DNA of 64,000 bases, taken from positions 1 to 64,000 of the forward strand of contig JAJHRG010000002.1 in assembly GCA_020832905.1 (NCBI GenBank). Direction: 5' to 3'. Origin of the DNA: Thermoproteota archaeon (GTDB lineage Archaea; Thermoproteota; Methanomethylicia; Methanomethylicales; Methanomethylicaceae). The position numbers and the translations under genes are program-made. The notes beneath the pieces are model-generated. The model saw nothing but the letters and a program-made list of their open reading frames with translations, made no database searches and was not told where the DNA came from. Positions 34,945 through 44,155 of the stretch are shown in pieces. The stretch's first letter is position 1, and each line of letters opens with the position of its first letter.

Positions 34945-34966
34945 AAATAAAAAAAATAAAAAAGAA

Positions 34967-36535
34967 TTATTTTTGTGTTATTGTTTGTTGTACTGGTTGT
35001 GGTGGAGCTATTCCATGTATATCATAATATAATGGTCCACGTTCTTTCTTTGTTACTAATGAAACTATTACTATTGTAATAAATCCAAGTATCATTCCCC
35101 ATGCTCCAGCATCAAGATAGAACATCTTTAAGAATCTTACAGTACCCATTGGAATTCTATAAAGTAAAGTTAAACCTGCACTAACAACTAATCCTACAAG
35201 TACTCCTGCGGTTCCTCCCCATTTTGTTATTCCCTTCCATGTTGTAGCAAGAAGTAATGCAGGAGTTAATGTAGCAGCAAACTGAGCCCATCCTATAGCA
35301 GCTAACCATGTAATTAATTCAGCTGGGAACATTGTTTCAATTACCATTAATACACCTACAATTAGCATTCCAATTCTTAATGCTCTTAATAATTGCTTAT
35401 CAGTCCAATTTGGTCTAAAGCATTTATTTACAATATCTCTTGCTAAAGCTGCTCCTCCCATCATTACAAATCCATCTACTGTACTCCAAGCAGCAGCAAT
35501 TACACCTGCAATTAATAAACCTCCAAGAACAGGTGCTTCTGCACCTAATTTATAAACAGTTAACCAAGCAATTACATAATCAGGTGATCCATAAACAGCA
35601 ACAATATTTGGTGCTTGTCCTGTTACTGTCAAATATTTTGTTACTACTCCTAAATAGCAATAAGCAGGACATGTAATTCCAAATACAATTGCACCTAATA
35701 ATCCCCACAACCATAATGTAGAAGGTTTCTTTATTCCATAAAGCTTTTGAACAATTTGAGGCTGACCAGCAAGTCCAAATGATGAAAGGAAGAAGGCCCA
35801 ACTGATCCAGAGGGACCATGCAGCTCCACCTGCAGCTACATCTTGATTAGTCCATGAAACTCCTCCTGAAGCCATTGCAATAGTAGCATACATATTAGCA
35901 AAGCCACCAGTCCAAATATAGCCTAATGCTACAGCAATAAGTGATGCTAAAATCATCATTGATACATTTAATACATTAATTATTGCACCTGCAATAAATC
36001 CTCCTATAATGATATATATTGCTGAAATAGCAATTCCTATAGCTGCTCCTGCTACATAAGGAATTCCTAAAATTGTGCTTAATAGGATTCCTAAGGCTTT
36101 GAATTGTGCTGTAGCATAAAATACACAACCAATAACAATTCCTATTGCAGCAAAAATTCTTATTAATTTTCCACCATAAACTGCTGCTAAAAAGTCAGGC
36201 ATTGTCATTAAATCATATTTCTTTGCAGCAATTCTCATCCATCTTCCTAAGAATAATACTGTAATTGGAAATCCTGCCATCATAGGAATACATAGCGCCC
36301 AATGCTGCCATGGACCAAATGCATAAATTGCACCTGGAAGACCAAAGAATGCCCATGCTGAAACAGATGCTCCTGCACTCCAAAATCCTAGCATCCATAC
36401 AGGAATAGCTCTTCCTCCAACCATAAATTCTCCTGAACTTTTAATGTATTTTTTGCTGTAAATACCAAGTCCAATTATTAATAAAATCCATATTACTATT
36501 ATAATTCCTTCAATAATAATTCCCATTTCTGGCAT
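34967..36535 (-). CDS. Sodium:solute symporter (SSS family)
   Basis: 522 aa with about 13 helices. N-terminal GGRAIPVWMLGFWSAGASVSAWAFFGLPGAIY is the substrate/Na+ site region of the SSS family (PutP, PanF, ActP relatives), and GGFIAGAIINVLNVSMMI and WSTVDGFVMM are further conserved segments. It probably takes up an organic acid or amino acid with Na+. ATG follows AGGTGAAAAT. It is preceded at 9 bp by a 77-aa membrane protein, a frequent small partner. G+C is a little higher than in neighbouring genes, fitting the Gly/Ala-rich protein. Confidence 0.92.
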   Translation of the reverse strand: MPEMGIIIEGIIIVIWILLIIGLGIYSKKYIKSSGEFMVGGRAIPVWMLGFWSAGASVSAWAFFGLPGAIYAFGPWQHWALCIPMMAGFPITVLFLGRWMRIAAKKYDLMTMPDFLAAVYGGKLIRIFAAIGIVIGCVFYATAQFKALGILLSTILGIPYVAGAAIGIAISAIYIIIGGFIAGAIINVLNVSMMILASLIAVALGYIWTGGFANMYATIAMASGGVSWTNQDVAAGGAAWSLWISWAFFLSSFGLAGQPQIVQKLYGIKKPSTLWLWGLLGAIVFGITCPAYCYLGVVTKYLTVTGQAPNIVAVYGSPDYVIAWLTVYKLGAEAPVLGGLLIAGVIAAAWSTVDGFVMMGGAALARDIVNKCFRPNWTDKQLLRALRIGMLIVGVLMVIETMFPAELITWLAAIGWAQFAATLTPALLLATTWKGITKWGGTAGVLVGLVVSAGLTLLYRIPMGTVRFLKMFYLDAGAWGMILGFITIVIVSLVTKKERGPLYYDIHGIAPPQPVQQTITQK

Positions 36536-36544
36536 ATTTTCACC

Positions 36545-36778
36545 TCATATTTCTTCTAATAATTCAGGATGCTTTTTTGCCCATGATCTCCACCAAAGCA
36601 TTGTAACTATTGGTATAATGAACCAGCAAAGCCATTCTGTAATGTAAATTAAGAACCATGTACTAGTCCAAGGTGTACCAGGTAGACCAAATCCAGGAAG
36701 ACCCCAGCCTTGTATGCCACGTAGCCAATCAATGATAATTAGTATAGCATATTCTCCCAATAGTAGTATGTCTAACAT
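36545..36778 (-). CDS. Small membrane partner of the SSS symporter
   Basis: 77 aa with two hydrophobic segments flanking a Gly/Pro loop (GWGLPGFGLPGTPW) and a Trp-rich second helix ending WWRSWAKKHPE. It ends 9 bp before the symporter. Small accessory proteins just upstream of SSS genes occur widely (DUF485/DUF997-like or 'symporter small accessory protein'). Its sequence type and position suggest it belongs there. Role in assembly or stability is inferred. Confidence 0.7.
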   Translation of the reverse strand: MLDILLLGEYAILIIIDWLRGIQGWGLPGFGLPGTPWTSTWFLIYITEWLCWFIIPIVTMLWWRSWAKKHPELLEEI

Positions 36779-36905
36779 AAATTACTCCTCTCTGTTTTTC
36801 TTTTTTTAATTTAAATATTTAAATAGTTTACTTTTTGCTAAGCAAAAATTTTAAAAGAAAGCAATCCTTTTATAATTGGAATACCAATATTAGCTTGGTA
36901 ATAAA

Positions 36906-37601
36906 ATGGATGATATTCCTATATTAAAATTAAAGTGTATATTAGCATTATTTATAATTCAAATAGTATTAATAAGTATTGGAGGAGCATTAGGATTTTC
37001 TGCTTTTGGAAGTAGATTTTTAGAAAATCTTAATGAATATACTAAAAAATATGAATTAGGAAGAGAAGGTTCTCTTCAATATATATATTCAACAAGTGAA
37101 GCAGGATACATATATGCAAGTTTTGGTTTAGATATGAAAGCAAAGTATAATGAAACACATATGGTAGTATATTGGTATGAGAATATAAAGCTTAGACCAG
37201 GGGCTACTGTTATAGATCTTATTAATAACTATAGTAATGCAGAATGGGTAGAATTAAGAGTATATCCAATAGAAAATCCATCTAATTGGATTGTAATAAA
37301 AGATTATAATGTAAGTAAATATAAAATTGATTATGAATTAGGAGATGTTGCAGGTTATAGATATATAATTAGTATAAATAATGTTAGGAATAATCCTGGA
37401 ACTTTACAACAATGGATGATTTATGTATGGGATAGAAAAATACAAAACTTTCAATATCTTGCAGCTCCTCCTGATAAAATAGAAGTATATAATTATGATG
37501 CTTTTGTACTATTATTTGATAAATTTGGTGCATTTCCACCAGATTGTTGTAGTGGTTCATTAAAATGGGAATATCAAGGATATCAAGGACCATCAAAATA
37601 A
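36906..37601 (+). CDS. Secreted/anchored protein with N-terminal helix
   Basis: 231 aa. A signal-anchor helix (about 10-32) leads to an extracytoplasmic domain rich in Tyr and Asn with beta character; the C-terminus has DCCSGSLKWEY. The CC pair recalls those in the NosL-like cluster. Divergent from the symporter operon and convergent with a 159-aa hypothetical gene. No family recognised. Confidence 0.65.
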   Translation: MDDIPILKLKCILALFIIQIVLISIGGALGFSAFGSRFLENLNEYTKKYELGREGSLQYIYSTSEAGYIYASFGLDMKAKYNETHMVVYWYENIKLRPGATVIDLINNYSNAEWVELRVYPIENPSNWIVIKDYNVSKYKIDYELGDVAGYRYIISINNVRNNPGTLQQWMIYVWDRKIQNFQYLAAPPDKIEVYNYDAFVLLFDKFGAFPPDCCSGSLKWEYQGYQGPSK

Positions 37602-37604
37602 TTA

Positions 37605-38084
37605 TTATTCTAAACAATAACACTTAAAAGAAGAAATAATTTCAATTACTTTATTACCAATATCTTTTCCTTTTTCAGGAGGACGATACTGTATTGTAAT
37701 AAATCTATTGGAATTCTTACAAAAAACACCAAATCCAATTATATAATCTGAAATTTCTCTTTTTGGAAATTTTGTTATTATTTTATATGAAAGTTTATGA
37801 AAATAATAATCATGGTTAATATCAGAATTCCAATTATAATTTTCTAATTTATAATCATAAGTATCCTTAATTTTTTTTATTTCTTCAATATTCTTTTCAA
37901 AAAAATCCTTTGGTGTTTTATATTTATCAATTATTTTATTTAAATTATTCCAATCAATTCTTATTATATTTCCAATTTCATCAAAAATTTCAATAGTACC
38001 TTCATAAAAAGATGATCCCTTCCAAATAGTTACATAATACTGTATAGGTATTTCAATTTGAAATCCATAAATACGAAAAATCAT
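37605..38084 (-). CDS. Hypothetical soluble protein
   Basis: 159 aa, charged and aromatic-rich, with no signal or membrane helix. The pattern IPIQYYVTIWKGSSFYEGTIEI to RFITIQYRPP recalls small alpha-beta domains that bind peptides or help in folding, but no family can be named. Two cysteines near the C-terminus (CYC). It is followed downstream by nothing on its strand and preceded by the USP gene, 27 bp away. Confidence 0.55.
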   Translation of the reverse strand: MIFRIYGFQIEIPIQYYVTIWKGSSFYEGTIEIFDEIGNIIRIDWNNLNKIIDKYKTPKDFFEKNIEEIKKIKDTYDYKLENYNWNSDINHDYYFHKLSYKIITKFPKREISDYIIGFGVFCKNSNRFITIQYRPPEKGKDIGNKVIEIISSFKCYCLE

Positions 38085-38111
38085 TATATCACCAAATAAA
38101 AAAAGAAAAAA

Positions 38112-38546
38112 TTAGCGAACTACATGTACACTACAATGAGCATTTTTTACAACATAATCTGCAATACTACCAAGTAATGCTCTTTTTAATCCAGTTAAGC
38201 CTCTAGAGCCTATAACAATTAAAGCACAGTCTTGTTTTTCAGCTTCTGTTACTAAACCTGCACCTGGAGTAACCCAAGAAGAAATAATTTTTGATTCTGC
38301 ATTTACTCCTTCTTTCTTTGCTTTTTCTTCTAATTCTTTTAATAGTTTTTCCATTCTTTCAGAAACTTCTTTTGGAATTGTTGGAGGATATGGTGGTATA
38401 TCACCTAATAATCCAATAGCTGGTGGAGAATATACTGTAACAATTAATAATTTAGAGCCAAATTTTTTTGCCATTTCTAAAGCAACATTAAAAGCATTAA
38501 GAGAAGGTTCTGATCCATCTATACCAACAAGTATTGTTTTATACAT
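38112..38546 (-). CDS. Universal stress protein (UspA family)
   Basis: 144 aa, single domain. VGIDGSEPS at the start and GSRGLTGLKRALLGSIADYVV near the end match the ATP-binding pattern G-x2-G-x9-G-S. ATP-binding USPs are small sensors or chaperone-like proteins induced under stress. Its position between a hypothetical gene and a divergent adenosine-specific kinase does not reveal a partner. Confidence 0.93.
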   Translation of the reverse strand: MYKTILVGIDGSEPSLNAFNVALEMAKKFGSKLLIVTVYSPPAIGLLGDIPPYPPTIPKEVSERMEKLLKELEEKAKKEGVNAESKIISSWVTPGAGLVTEAEKQDCALIVIGSRGLTGLKRALLGSIADYVVKNAHCSVHVVR

Positions 38547-38616
38547 AAAATTTTCCCTATTTTATTTATGTTATATAAGCATATATATCTTTTTAGTAAA
38601 AATTAATTAGATAAAA

Positions 38617-39114
38617 ATGAGTATTGAAAAAGTAAATATTAAAGCTATAAGAGTAAAAATACCAAAGGATTCTAATGTAATAATAGGTCAAACACATTTT
38701 ATAAAAAGTATTGAAGATTTATATGAGACAATTGTAACAACAATTCCAAAGGCAAAATTTGGAATTGCTTTTTGTGAAGCCTCAGGACCATGTTTAATAA
38801 GATATGAAGGAAATGATGAAGAATTAGTTAATACTGCAATAGAAACTTGTAAAGAAATAGCTTCAGGACATATTTTTGTAATATATATTAGAGAAGCATA
38901 TCCAATAAATATTTTAAATGCTATTAAAAATGTACAAGAAGTTTGTACAATATTTTGTGCAACTGCTAATCCTCTTGAAGTTATAGTTGCAGAAACAGAA
39001 CAAGGAAGAGGAATATTAGGTGTAATTGATGGAAGTTCTCCAAAGGGTATAGAGACTAGTGAAGATAAAGAAAAGCGTATTAAATTCCTAAGGCAAATAG
39101 GATACAAAAAATAA
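38617..39114 (+). CDS. Adenosine-specific kinase (PAE2307/DUF355 family)
   Basis: 165 aa, full length for this archaeal/bacterial family. Marks are IGQTHFIKSIEDLYE, FGIAFCEASGPCLIRYEGND, ASGHIFVIYIREAYPINILNAIK and VIVAETEQGRGILGVIDG. The structural family binds adenosine/AMP and its name comes from structure-based proposals; the physiological role is uncertain. Likely leaderless start. It is followed by a small Cys-rich gene. Confidence 0.9.
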   Translation: MSIEKVNIKAIRVKIPKDSNVIIGQTHFIKSIEDLYETIVTTIPKAKFGIAFCEASGPCLIRYEGNDEELVNTAIETCKEIASGHIFVIYIREAYPINILNAIKNVQEVCTIFCATANPLEVIVAETEQGRGILGVIDGSSPKGIETSEDKEKRIKFLRQIGYKK

Positions 39115-39169
39115 TAAATAGAAGAATTACATTAAGATTATTATGAATTTTTAGAAAGAGGTATTAAAA

Positions 39170-39481
39170 TTGAAGAATAGCCGATTATGTGAACCAAATT
39201 GTCCCTATTTTAAATGTGGACAAAAAGCAATATATGTAAAAAGAGGACAAAAACAAGGAGAGAAAATAATATACTGTAATTGGATTGGAGATCTTTGTAT
39301 TGGTGCAAAATGTAGATATGCATTTTGTGAAAAAAAAGTACTTCTACCAGATGGTTCATGTGGATTAGAAGAAAAACCTAGAAAAGTAAGAAGCATAGAA
39401 GAAGAAGCATTAAAGGAAGAAATTATATTAAAGTCAGTACAAATGTTACTTAAGAAAAAAGGAATGGAATTTATTGAGTAA
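39170..39481 (+). CDS. Small Cys-rich protein
   Basis: 103 aa, TTG start with AGAGGT upstream. Nine cysteines in the first 65 residues (CEPNCPYFKC, CNWIGDLCIGAKCRYAFC) suggest zinc or an iron-sulfur cluster. The C-terminal 40 residues are helical and charged. It follows the adenosine-specific kinase and ends 5 bp from the convergent E1-like gene. No family recognised. Confidence 0.7.
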   Translation: MKNSRLCEPNCPYFKCGQKAIYVKRGQKQGEKIIYCNWIGDLCIGAKCRYAFCEKKVLLPDGSCGLEEKPRKVRSIEEEALKEEIILKSVQMLLKKKGMEFIE

Positions 39482-39486
39482 AACTT

Positions 39487-40209
39487 TTATTTATTTTTAT
39501 TTTTTCCACATACAGAACAATTTGGATTTTTAGATATGTGAAATTCTTGAAAGCACATATTTTCTCCATCATATAGTATTAGTCGACCTATTGCAAGTTT
39601 TCCAATACCAGTAATTATTTTTATAGCTTCTGTAGCTTCAAGACATCCAATAACTCCAGGTGTTGGTCCAAGAACAGGAATTGATTCATGTGATTTAGCT
39701 TCTCCAGGATATAAGCATCTAAGACATGGAGATTTATTTGGTATTATTGTCATTAAGCAACCTTCCATTCCATAAACTGCACCATAAACATATGGAATAT
39801 TATTATTAACTGCAAATTCATTTATTATTAATCTTGTTTTTAAATTATCTTGACCATCTACAATTACATCAATATCTTTTAATAAATTCTTAACATTATT
39901 TTCATCTATTTTTTCATTTACTGGATCTATTTTAATTTCAGGATTTAATTGTAAAAGTTTAATAGCTGCAGATTCTGATTTTGGTCTTCCAATATCATTA
40001 GTCCAATGAATAATTTGTCTATTCAAATTAGATTCTTCTACAACATCAAAATCAATTAATCTTAAGTATCCAATACCTGCAGCTGCAAGATAATAAGAAG
40101 CTATAGAACCTAATCCTCCAATACCTACAACTGCAACTCTTGCATTTTTTAATTTTTTCTGTCCTTCTTCTCCAATAATTTTTATTTGACGAATATATCT
40201 TCTATTCAA
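39487..40209 (-). CDS. E1-like adenylyltransferase (ThiF/MoeB/HesA family)
   Basis: 240 aa, TTG start behind GGGATC. The nucleotide-binding GIGGLGS (about 29-35), the Arg finger region SNLNRQIIHW, DGQDNLKTR and the two CxxC zinc pairs (CLRC, CSVC) match MoeB/ThiF/UbaA. It adenylates the C-terminal glycine of a ubiquitin-like sulfur carrier. In archaea one such enzyme often serves molybdopterin/thiouridine synthesis and SAMP protein modification; the JAMM protein at 33 kb could be the matching deconjugase. Divergent from tRNA-Cys. Confidence 0.92.
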   Translation of the reverse strand: MNRRYIRQIKIIGEEGQKKLKNARVAVVGIGGLGSIASYYLAAAGIGYLRLIDFDVVEESNLNRQIIHWTNDIGRPKSESAAIKLLQLNPEIKIDPVNEKIDENNVKNLLKDIDVIVDGQDNLKTRLIINEFAVNNNIPYVYGAVYGMEGCLMTIIPNKSPCLRCLYPGEAKSHESIPVLGPTPGVIGCLEATEAIKIITGIGKLAIGRLILYDGENMCFQEFHISKNPNCSVCGKNKNK

Positions 40210-40242
40210 GTGAGATCCCTAAATTAAATTCGAGATAAGAAA

Positions 40243-40251
40243 TAAATATCT
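40243..40251 (+). promoter_or_regulatory. TATA box of tRNA-Cys
   Basis: TAAATATCT is centred about 28 bp before the tRNA start. The same segment may serve the divergent E1-like gene on the other strand. Confidence 0.4.
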
Positions 40252-40274
40252 AATTTTAAAATAATTAAAAATGA

Positions 40275-40348
40275 GCCAGGGTGGCCGAGTGGCTAGGCGG
40301 CGGGCTGCAGACCCGCTTACTGGGGTTCGAATCCTCACCCTGGCTCCA
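40275..40348 (+). tRNA. tRNA-Cys (GCA)
   Basis: A complete 74-nt cloverleaf with encoded CCA. Acceptor GCCAGGG/CCCTGGC, anticodon stem GCGGG/CCCGC with loop CTGCAGA (anticodon GCA), T arm TGGGG-TTCGAAT-CCTCA. The discriminator is U73, the tRNA-Cys identity base. No intron. The next gene's ribosome binding site starts within two bases of the CCA, and SepCysS, which acts on this tRNA, follows. Confidence 0.97.
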
Positions 40349-40358
40349 TGGTGATTTA

Positions 40359-40532
40359 ATGATTTCAGAAATAAAAGAATCTATTAATGATTTAATTAAG
40401 ATTTTATCAATTTTAAGAAAAAAAGCACCTTTTCACAATCTAGATGAAAATGAAAAAAAAGAATTAATAAATATATTAGAAGAAATAAGCAAAAGAATAA
40501 ATAAAATAAAAGAAGAAATAATAAAAAAGTAA
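40359..40532 (+). CDS. 57-aa helical protein between tRNA-Cys and SepCysS
   Basis: The track's start lies inside the tRNA; GGTGATTTAATG fixes the real start at 40359, giving M-I-S-E-I-K to EEIIKK, 57 residues. It is almost all helix, with heptad-like Ile/Leu spacing and many Lys/Glu, and has no cysteines. It sits 10 bp after tRNA-Cys and 22 bp before SepCysS. The position suggests a partner of the SepRS/SepCysS step, comparable in idea to SepCysE of methanogens, but the sequence is too short and simple to claim homology. Confidence 0.7.
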   Translation: MISEIKESINDLIKILSILRKKAPFHNLDENEKKELINILEEISKRINKIKEEIIKK

Positions 40533-40554
40533 TTTTCATAATTTGGTGCATAAA

Positions 40555-41760
40555 ATGAAAATTCCAAAGGAGAGACTAGAGAAGTATAGAAATATTAAAA
40601 GAGAATTTTCAGAAGAAGAATATATTAATATTCATCCAATACAAAGAGGTGGAGTTTTAACAGAAGAAGCAATGAGAGCACTAATTGAATTTGGAGATGG
40701 ATATTCTGTATGTGATTTTTGTCCACCAAAAGAAGCTAGACTTGATATGATTACTCGTCCACCTATAAGAGATTTTTATGAGGATTTAGCAAAATTTTTA
40801 GGAATGGATTATGTAAGAGTAGTAACAAGATGTAGAGAAGCAATATTTATTGCTTTTAAAATGCTTAGTAAACCAAATGATTATGTTATAATTGATAGTA
40901 ATGCTCATTATTCTACATATCTTGCTGCAGAATTATGTGAATTAAGAATAAAAGAAGTACCAAATAATGGATATCCTGAATTTAAGATTAATTTAGAAGC
41001 TTATGTTGATAAAATTGAAGAAGTAAAAAAAGAAACAGGAAAATTACCATCAGCAATATTATTAACTCATGTAGATTATTTATATGGAAATTTAAATGAT
41101 GCAAAAATTGTAGGAAAAATTGCTAAAGATTATAATATTCCTTTTATATTAAATTGTGCATATAGTGCAGGATTAATGCCAATTAATGGAAAAGAACTTG
41201 GAGCAGATATAATTACTGGAAGTGGACATAAAAGCTGGGCTGCAAGTGCACCTACAGGAATTTTAGCAATTAATGAATCATTAAAAGAAAAAATATTAGC
41301 AAGATCAAAAATTTCTGGAGATATAACAAAAAGAGAATTTAAAAATAAAGAAGTTGCACTTCTTGGATGTACAGTAATGGGAGCACCTTTAATTACATTA
41401 ATGGCTTCTTTTCCAAAGATTGTAGAAAGAGTAGAAAAATGGGAAGAAGAAGTTAATAAAACAAGATATTTAGTATCAGAATTAGAAAGAATAGAAGGAT
41501 TTAAGCAATTAGGTATTAGACCAAAATTACATACATTAACTCATATGGAATCTGAAAGCTTTTATAGAGTATCACTTAATCATAAAAGAAAAGGATTTTT
41601 CTTATATGAAGAATTAAGAGAAAGAAAAATTGTAGGAATTCAACCTGGATTAACTAAGCATTTTAAGTTTAATACATATGGATTAACATGGGAACAAATT
41701 AAATATGTAAGAGATGCATTTTTTGATATTGCAAAAAAGTACAATATAGAAATTCACTAA
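40555..41760 (+). CDS. pscS: O-phospho-L-seryl-tRNA:Cys-tRNA synthase (SepCysS)
   Basis: 401 aa. A PLP enzyme that turns Sep-tRNA-Cys into Cys-tRNA-Cys. IHPIQRGGVL and GDGYSVCDFC at the N-terminus, THVDYLYGNL, NCAYSAG and the PLP-lysine block GSGHKSWAASAPTG match the methanogen enzymes. The catalytic cysteines are all kept: C-x2-C in CDFC and the later Cys of LLGCT. The TTG in the track is upstream of the ribosome binding site GGTG; the ATG at 40555 is used. SepRS, the other half of the pathway, is not in this window. Confidence 0.93.
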   Translation: MKIPKERLEKYRNIKREFSEEEYINIHPIQRGGVLTEEAMRALIEFGDGYSVCDFCPPKEARLDMITRPPIRDFYEDLAKFLGMDYVRVVTRCREAIFIAFKMLSKPNDYVIIDSNAHYSTYLAAELCELRIKEVPNNGYPEFKINLEAYVDKIEEVKKETGKLPSAILLTHVDYLYGNLNDAKIVGKIAKDYNIPFILNCAYSAGLMPINGKELGADIITGSGHKSWAASAPTGILAINESLKEKILARSKISGDITKREFKNKEVALLGCTVMGAPLITLMASFPKIVERVEKWEEEVNKTRYLVSELERIEGFKQLGIRPKLHTLTHMESESFYRVSLNHKRKGFFLYEELRERKIVGIQPGLTKHFKFNTYGLTWEQIKYVRDAFFDIAKKYNIEIH

Positions 41761-42422
41761 GTAATTTTTTTAAGTAATTGAATTGGATTATTATAAATAA
41801 CTTCATATGCTTTTTCTTCATTTAATCCTGCTCCTTTTGCTATTGAAATAGCTATTTCTGGAGATAATAAATCATCAATAGTATGAGCATCTGAATTTAC
41901 TAATAGTTTTGCTCCAATTTTTTCTGCTAATTTAGCTATATGACCATTTGTTAAACAATGTCCTTTTCTATAAGAAATTTCAAGAAAAATATTATTTTCC
42001 TTTGCATTTATAACATCTTCTTCAGATATAATACCAGGATGAGCTAAAATATCAACATCTTGACATTTACATGCTATAGAATTAGTATTAGGAGCTACTG
42101 GTTCTACTATTGTTTCTCCATGTACTATAACAATTTTTGCACCAATTCTTTTTGCTTCTTTAGCTAATAAAGGAATACTCTTTGGAGGAATATGTGTTAA
42201 CTCAACACCTGGTATTAAAGTAAAATCATCATAATATTTTGAAACTAAATCTGAAGCTTTTATTATTGCTTTTACTACTTCTTCTATATTTGATGAATCT
42301 ACATGATCTGTTATTGCTACTGTCTTATTATTAAGTACATATGCTCTTCTTACAATTTCTAATGGTAATAAATCTCCATCACTAAATATAGAATGAATAT
42401 GAAAATCAAAAATTTTTTCCAT
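41757..42422 (-). CDS. PHP-domain phosphoesterase
   Basis: 221 aa. Metal ligands of the PHP fold are visible: FHIHSIFSDG near the start, ITDHVD, PGVELTHIP, DILAHPG and NSDAH. Stand-alone archaeal PHP proteins hydrolyse histidinol phosphate or other phosphoesters; the true substrate is uncertain. The track's TTG start lies before AAGGTGAT, so the ATG at 42422 is chosen. It overlaps the SepCysS stop by 4 bp in convergent orientation. Confidence 0.88.
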   Translation of the reverse strand: MEKIFDFHIHSIFSDGDLLPLEIVRRAYVLNNKTVAITDHVDSSNIEEVVKAIIKASDLVSKYYDDFTLIPGVELTHIPPKSIPLLAKEAKRIGAKIVIVHGETIVEPVAPNTNSIACKCQDVDILAHPGIISEEDVINAKENNIFLEISYRKGHCLTNGHIAKLAEKIGAKLLVNSDAHTIDDLLSPEIAISIAKGAGLNEEKAYEVIYNNPIQLLKKIT

Positions 42423-42490
42423 TTTATCACCTTTTTTCAAATATATATAGAAGTATATATAATATTATTTCAAAATCTAAGGTGATTTAT

Positions 42491-43594
42491 ATGCATATAA
42501 CACCATGGGAAGTAAAAGGAGAAGTAAATTATGATGAAATAGTAAAAGAATTTGGTATTAAATTAATAACAGATGATATAATAGAAAGACTTAAAAAATA
42601 CACAAGTAATATTCATGTATTACTAAGAAGAAAAATATTTTTTGCTCATAGAGAATTTGAAAAATGGTTAGATTCTTTTGATAATGGAATTAAAGTTATT
42701 CTATATACTGGAAGAGGACCTTCAGGATATACTCATTTAGGACATTTAATACCATGGATATTTACAAAATATTTACAAGATGTATTTAAAGCTGATTTAT
42801 ACTTTCAAATAACTGATGATGAAAAATTTCTTATTCATCCAGAAATGAGTATGGAAGATATAGAAAATTTTACTAATGATAATATATTGGATATTATAGC
42901 TGTTGGATTTGATCCTGAAAGAACTAAAATATTTACAAATTTAAATTATAAAGAAATATATAGAATTGCAGTTAGAATTGCAAGACATATTACATTTTCT
43001 ACAGCAAAAGCAACATTTGGATTTACTGAAAGTTCTAATATTGGTATAATATTCTTTCCAGCAATGCAAGCAGCTCCTTGTTTTCTATATCAAATATTAG
43101 AAGGAAAAGATGCTCATGTACTAATACCATGTGCTATAGATCAAGAACCATATTGGAGAATTACAAGAGATGTTGCACCAAAGCTTAGATTTAGAAAACC
43201 TGCAGGAATTTATAGTAAATTTATACCTGGATTAGGAGCAAATGGAAAAATGAGTACAAGTCGTCCTGAAACATGTATATTTTTAAAAGATACTCCTGAG
43301 GATGTAAAAAAGAAAATTTGGAATGCATTTACTGGAGGACAACCTACATTAAAAGAACAAAGAGAAAAAGGAGGAAATCCTAGTATTTGTGTTGTATATT
43401 GGTATTTATACTTCTATTTTGAAGATGATGATAAAAAAGTAGAAGAAATTTATAATGAATGTATAAGTGGAAAAAGAATTTGTGGTGAATGTAAGGAATT
43501 ATTAACAAAGAAAATTATAGAATTTCTTATAGAACATAAAAAAAGAAGAGAAAAAGCAAAAGATATGGTAGAAAAATATCTACTAAAAGATTAG
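42491..43594 (+). CDS. trpS: Tryptophanyl-tRNA synthetase
   Basis: 367 aa, archaeal/eukaryotic type. Class I signatures: GRGPSGYTHLGHLIPW (HIGH-like) and GKMSTSRPE (KMSKS-like). The Trp-binding region LPAMQAAPCF-like FPAMQAAPCF and CAIDQEPYWRITRD are as in other archaeal TrpRS. ATG follows AAGGTGAT at 4 nt; the GTG in the track is part of that site. It is followed by the UbiX gene at 9 bp. Confidence 0.95.
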   Translation: MHITPWEVKGEVNYDEIVKEFGIKLITDDIIERLKKYTSNIHVLLRRKIFFAHREFEKWLDSFDNGIKVILYTGRGPSGYTHLGHLIPWIFTKYLQDVFKADLYFQITDDEKFLIHPEMSMEDIENFTNDNILDIIAVGFDPERTKIFTNLNYKEIYRIAVRIARHITFSTAKATFGFTESSNIGIIFFPAMQAAPCFLYQILEGKDAHVLIPCAIDQEPYWRITRDVAPKLRFRKPAGIYSKFIPGLGANGKMSTSRPETCIFLKDTPEDVKKKIWNAFTGGQPTLKEQREKGGNPSICVVYWYLYFYFEDDDKKVEEIYNECISGKRICGECKELLTKKIIEFLIEHKKRREKAKDMVEKYLLKD

Positions 43595-43603
43595 GGGATA
43601 TAA

Positions 43604-44155
43604 TTGAGAATAATTATTGCTATTACAGGTGCAAGTGGAGTAATATATGGATATAAATTAATTAAAGAACTTTATAAAAATAATGAATTAATCATTATTG
43701 TAAGTGAAATTGGATTAAAAATTTTAGATTATGAATTAGGAATTAAAGAAGAAGAATTAATGAAATATGGTAAATTCTATAGAGATAATGAAATAACAGC
43801 TCCTATGGCTAGTGGAAGTTATTATTTTGATGCAATGATAATAGCTCCATGTTCTATGAAAACATTAGCATGTATTGCTAATGGTATATCACTATCATTA
43901 ATACATAGAGTTGCTGATGTAGCTTTAAAAGAAGGAAGAAAATTAATAGTATTGATAAGAGAAATGCCATTAAATATAATACATTTAGAAAATATGCTAA
44001 AATTAGCAAAAGCTGGAGGTATTATATTTCCAGCATGTCCAGGATTTTATCATAAGCCAAGTAGTATAGATGATTTAGTAAATCATGTAATTGGAAAAAT
44101 TTTAGATTATTTAAAAATTCCTCATAATTTATATAAACGTTGGTCAAATGATTAA
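43604..44155 (+). CDS. ubiX: Flavin prenyltransferase UbiX
   Basis: 183 aa. [13 protein letters not shown], the [27 protein letters not shown] core, REMPLN and [11 protein letters not shown] are the UbiX/Pad1 signatures for FMN and dimethylallyl phosphate binding. It makes prenyl-FMN, the cofactor of UbiD decarboxylases. TTG start with GGGGAT before it. It converges on an LpdD-like gene with 4 bp overlap. No UbiD is in the window. Confidence 0.94.
   Translation: MRIIIAITGASGVIYGYKLIKELYKNNELIIIVSEIGLKILDYELGIKEEELMKYGKFYRDNEITAPMASGSYYFDAMIIAPCSMKTLACIANGISLSLIHRVADVALKEGRKLIVLIREMPLNIIHLENMLKLAKAGGIIFPACPGFYHKPSSIDDLVNHVIGKILDYLKIPHNLYKRWSND

Noticed and set aside
35440-36398. Plus- and minus-strand ORFs within the SSS symporter
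   Set aside because: They are frame shadows of the symporter; low-complexity Leu/Gln or Cys/Tyr proteins without start signals.
40281-40532. 83-aa ORF of the track beginning MAEWLGGGLQ
   Set aside because: Its first 26 codons lie in tRNA-Cys and the spacer; the ribosome binding site points to the ATG at 40359.
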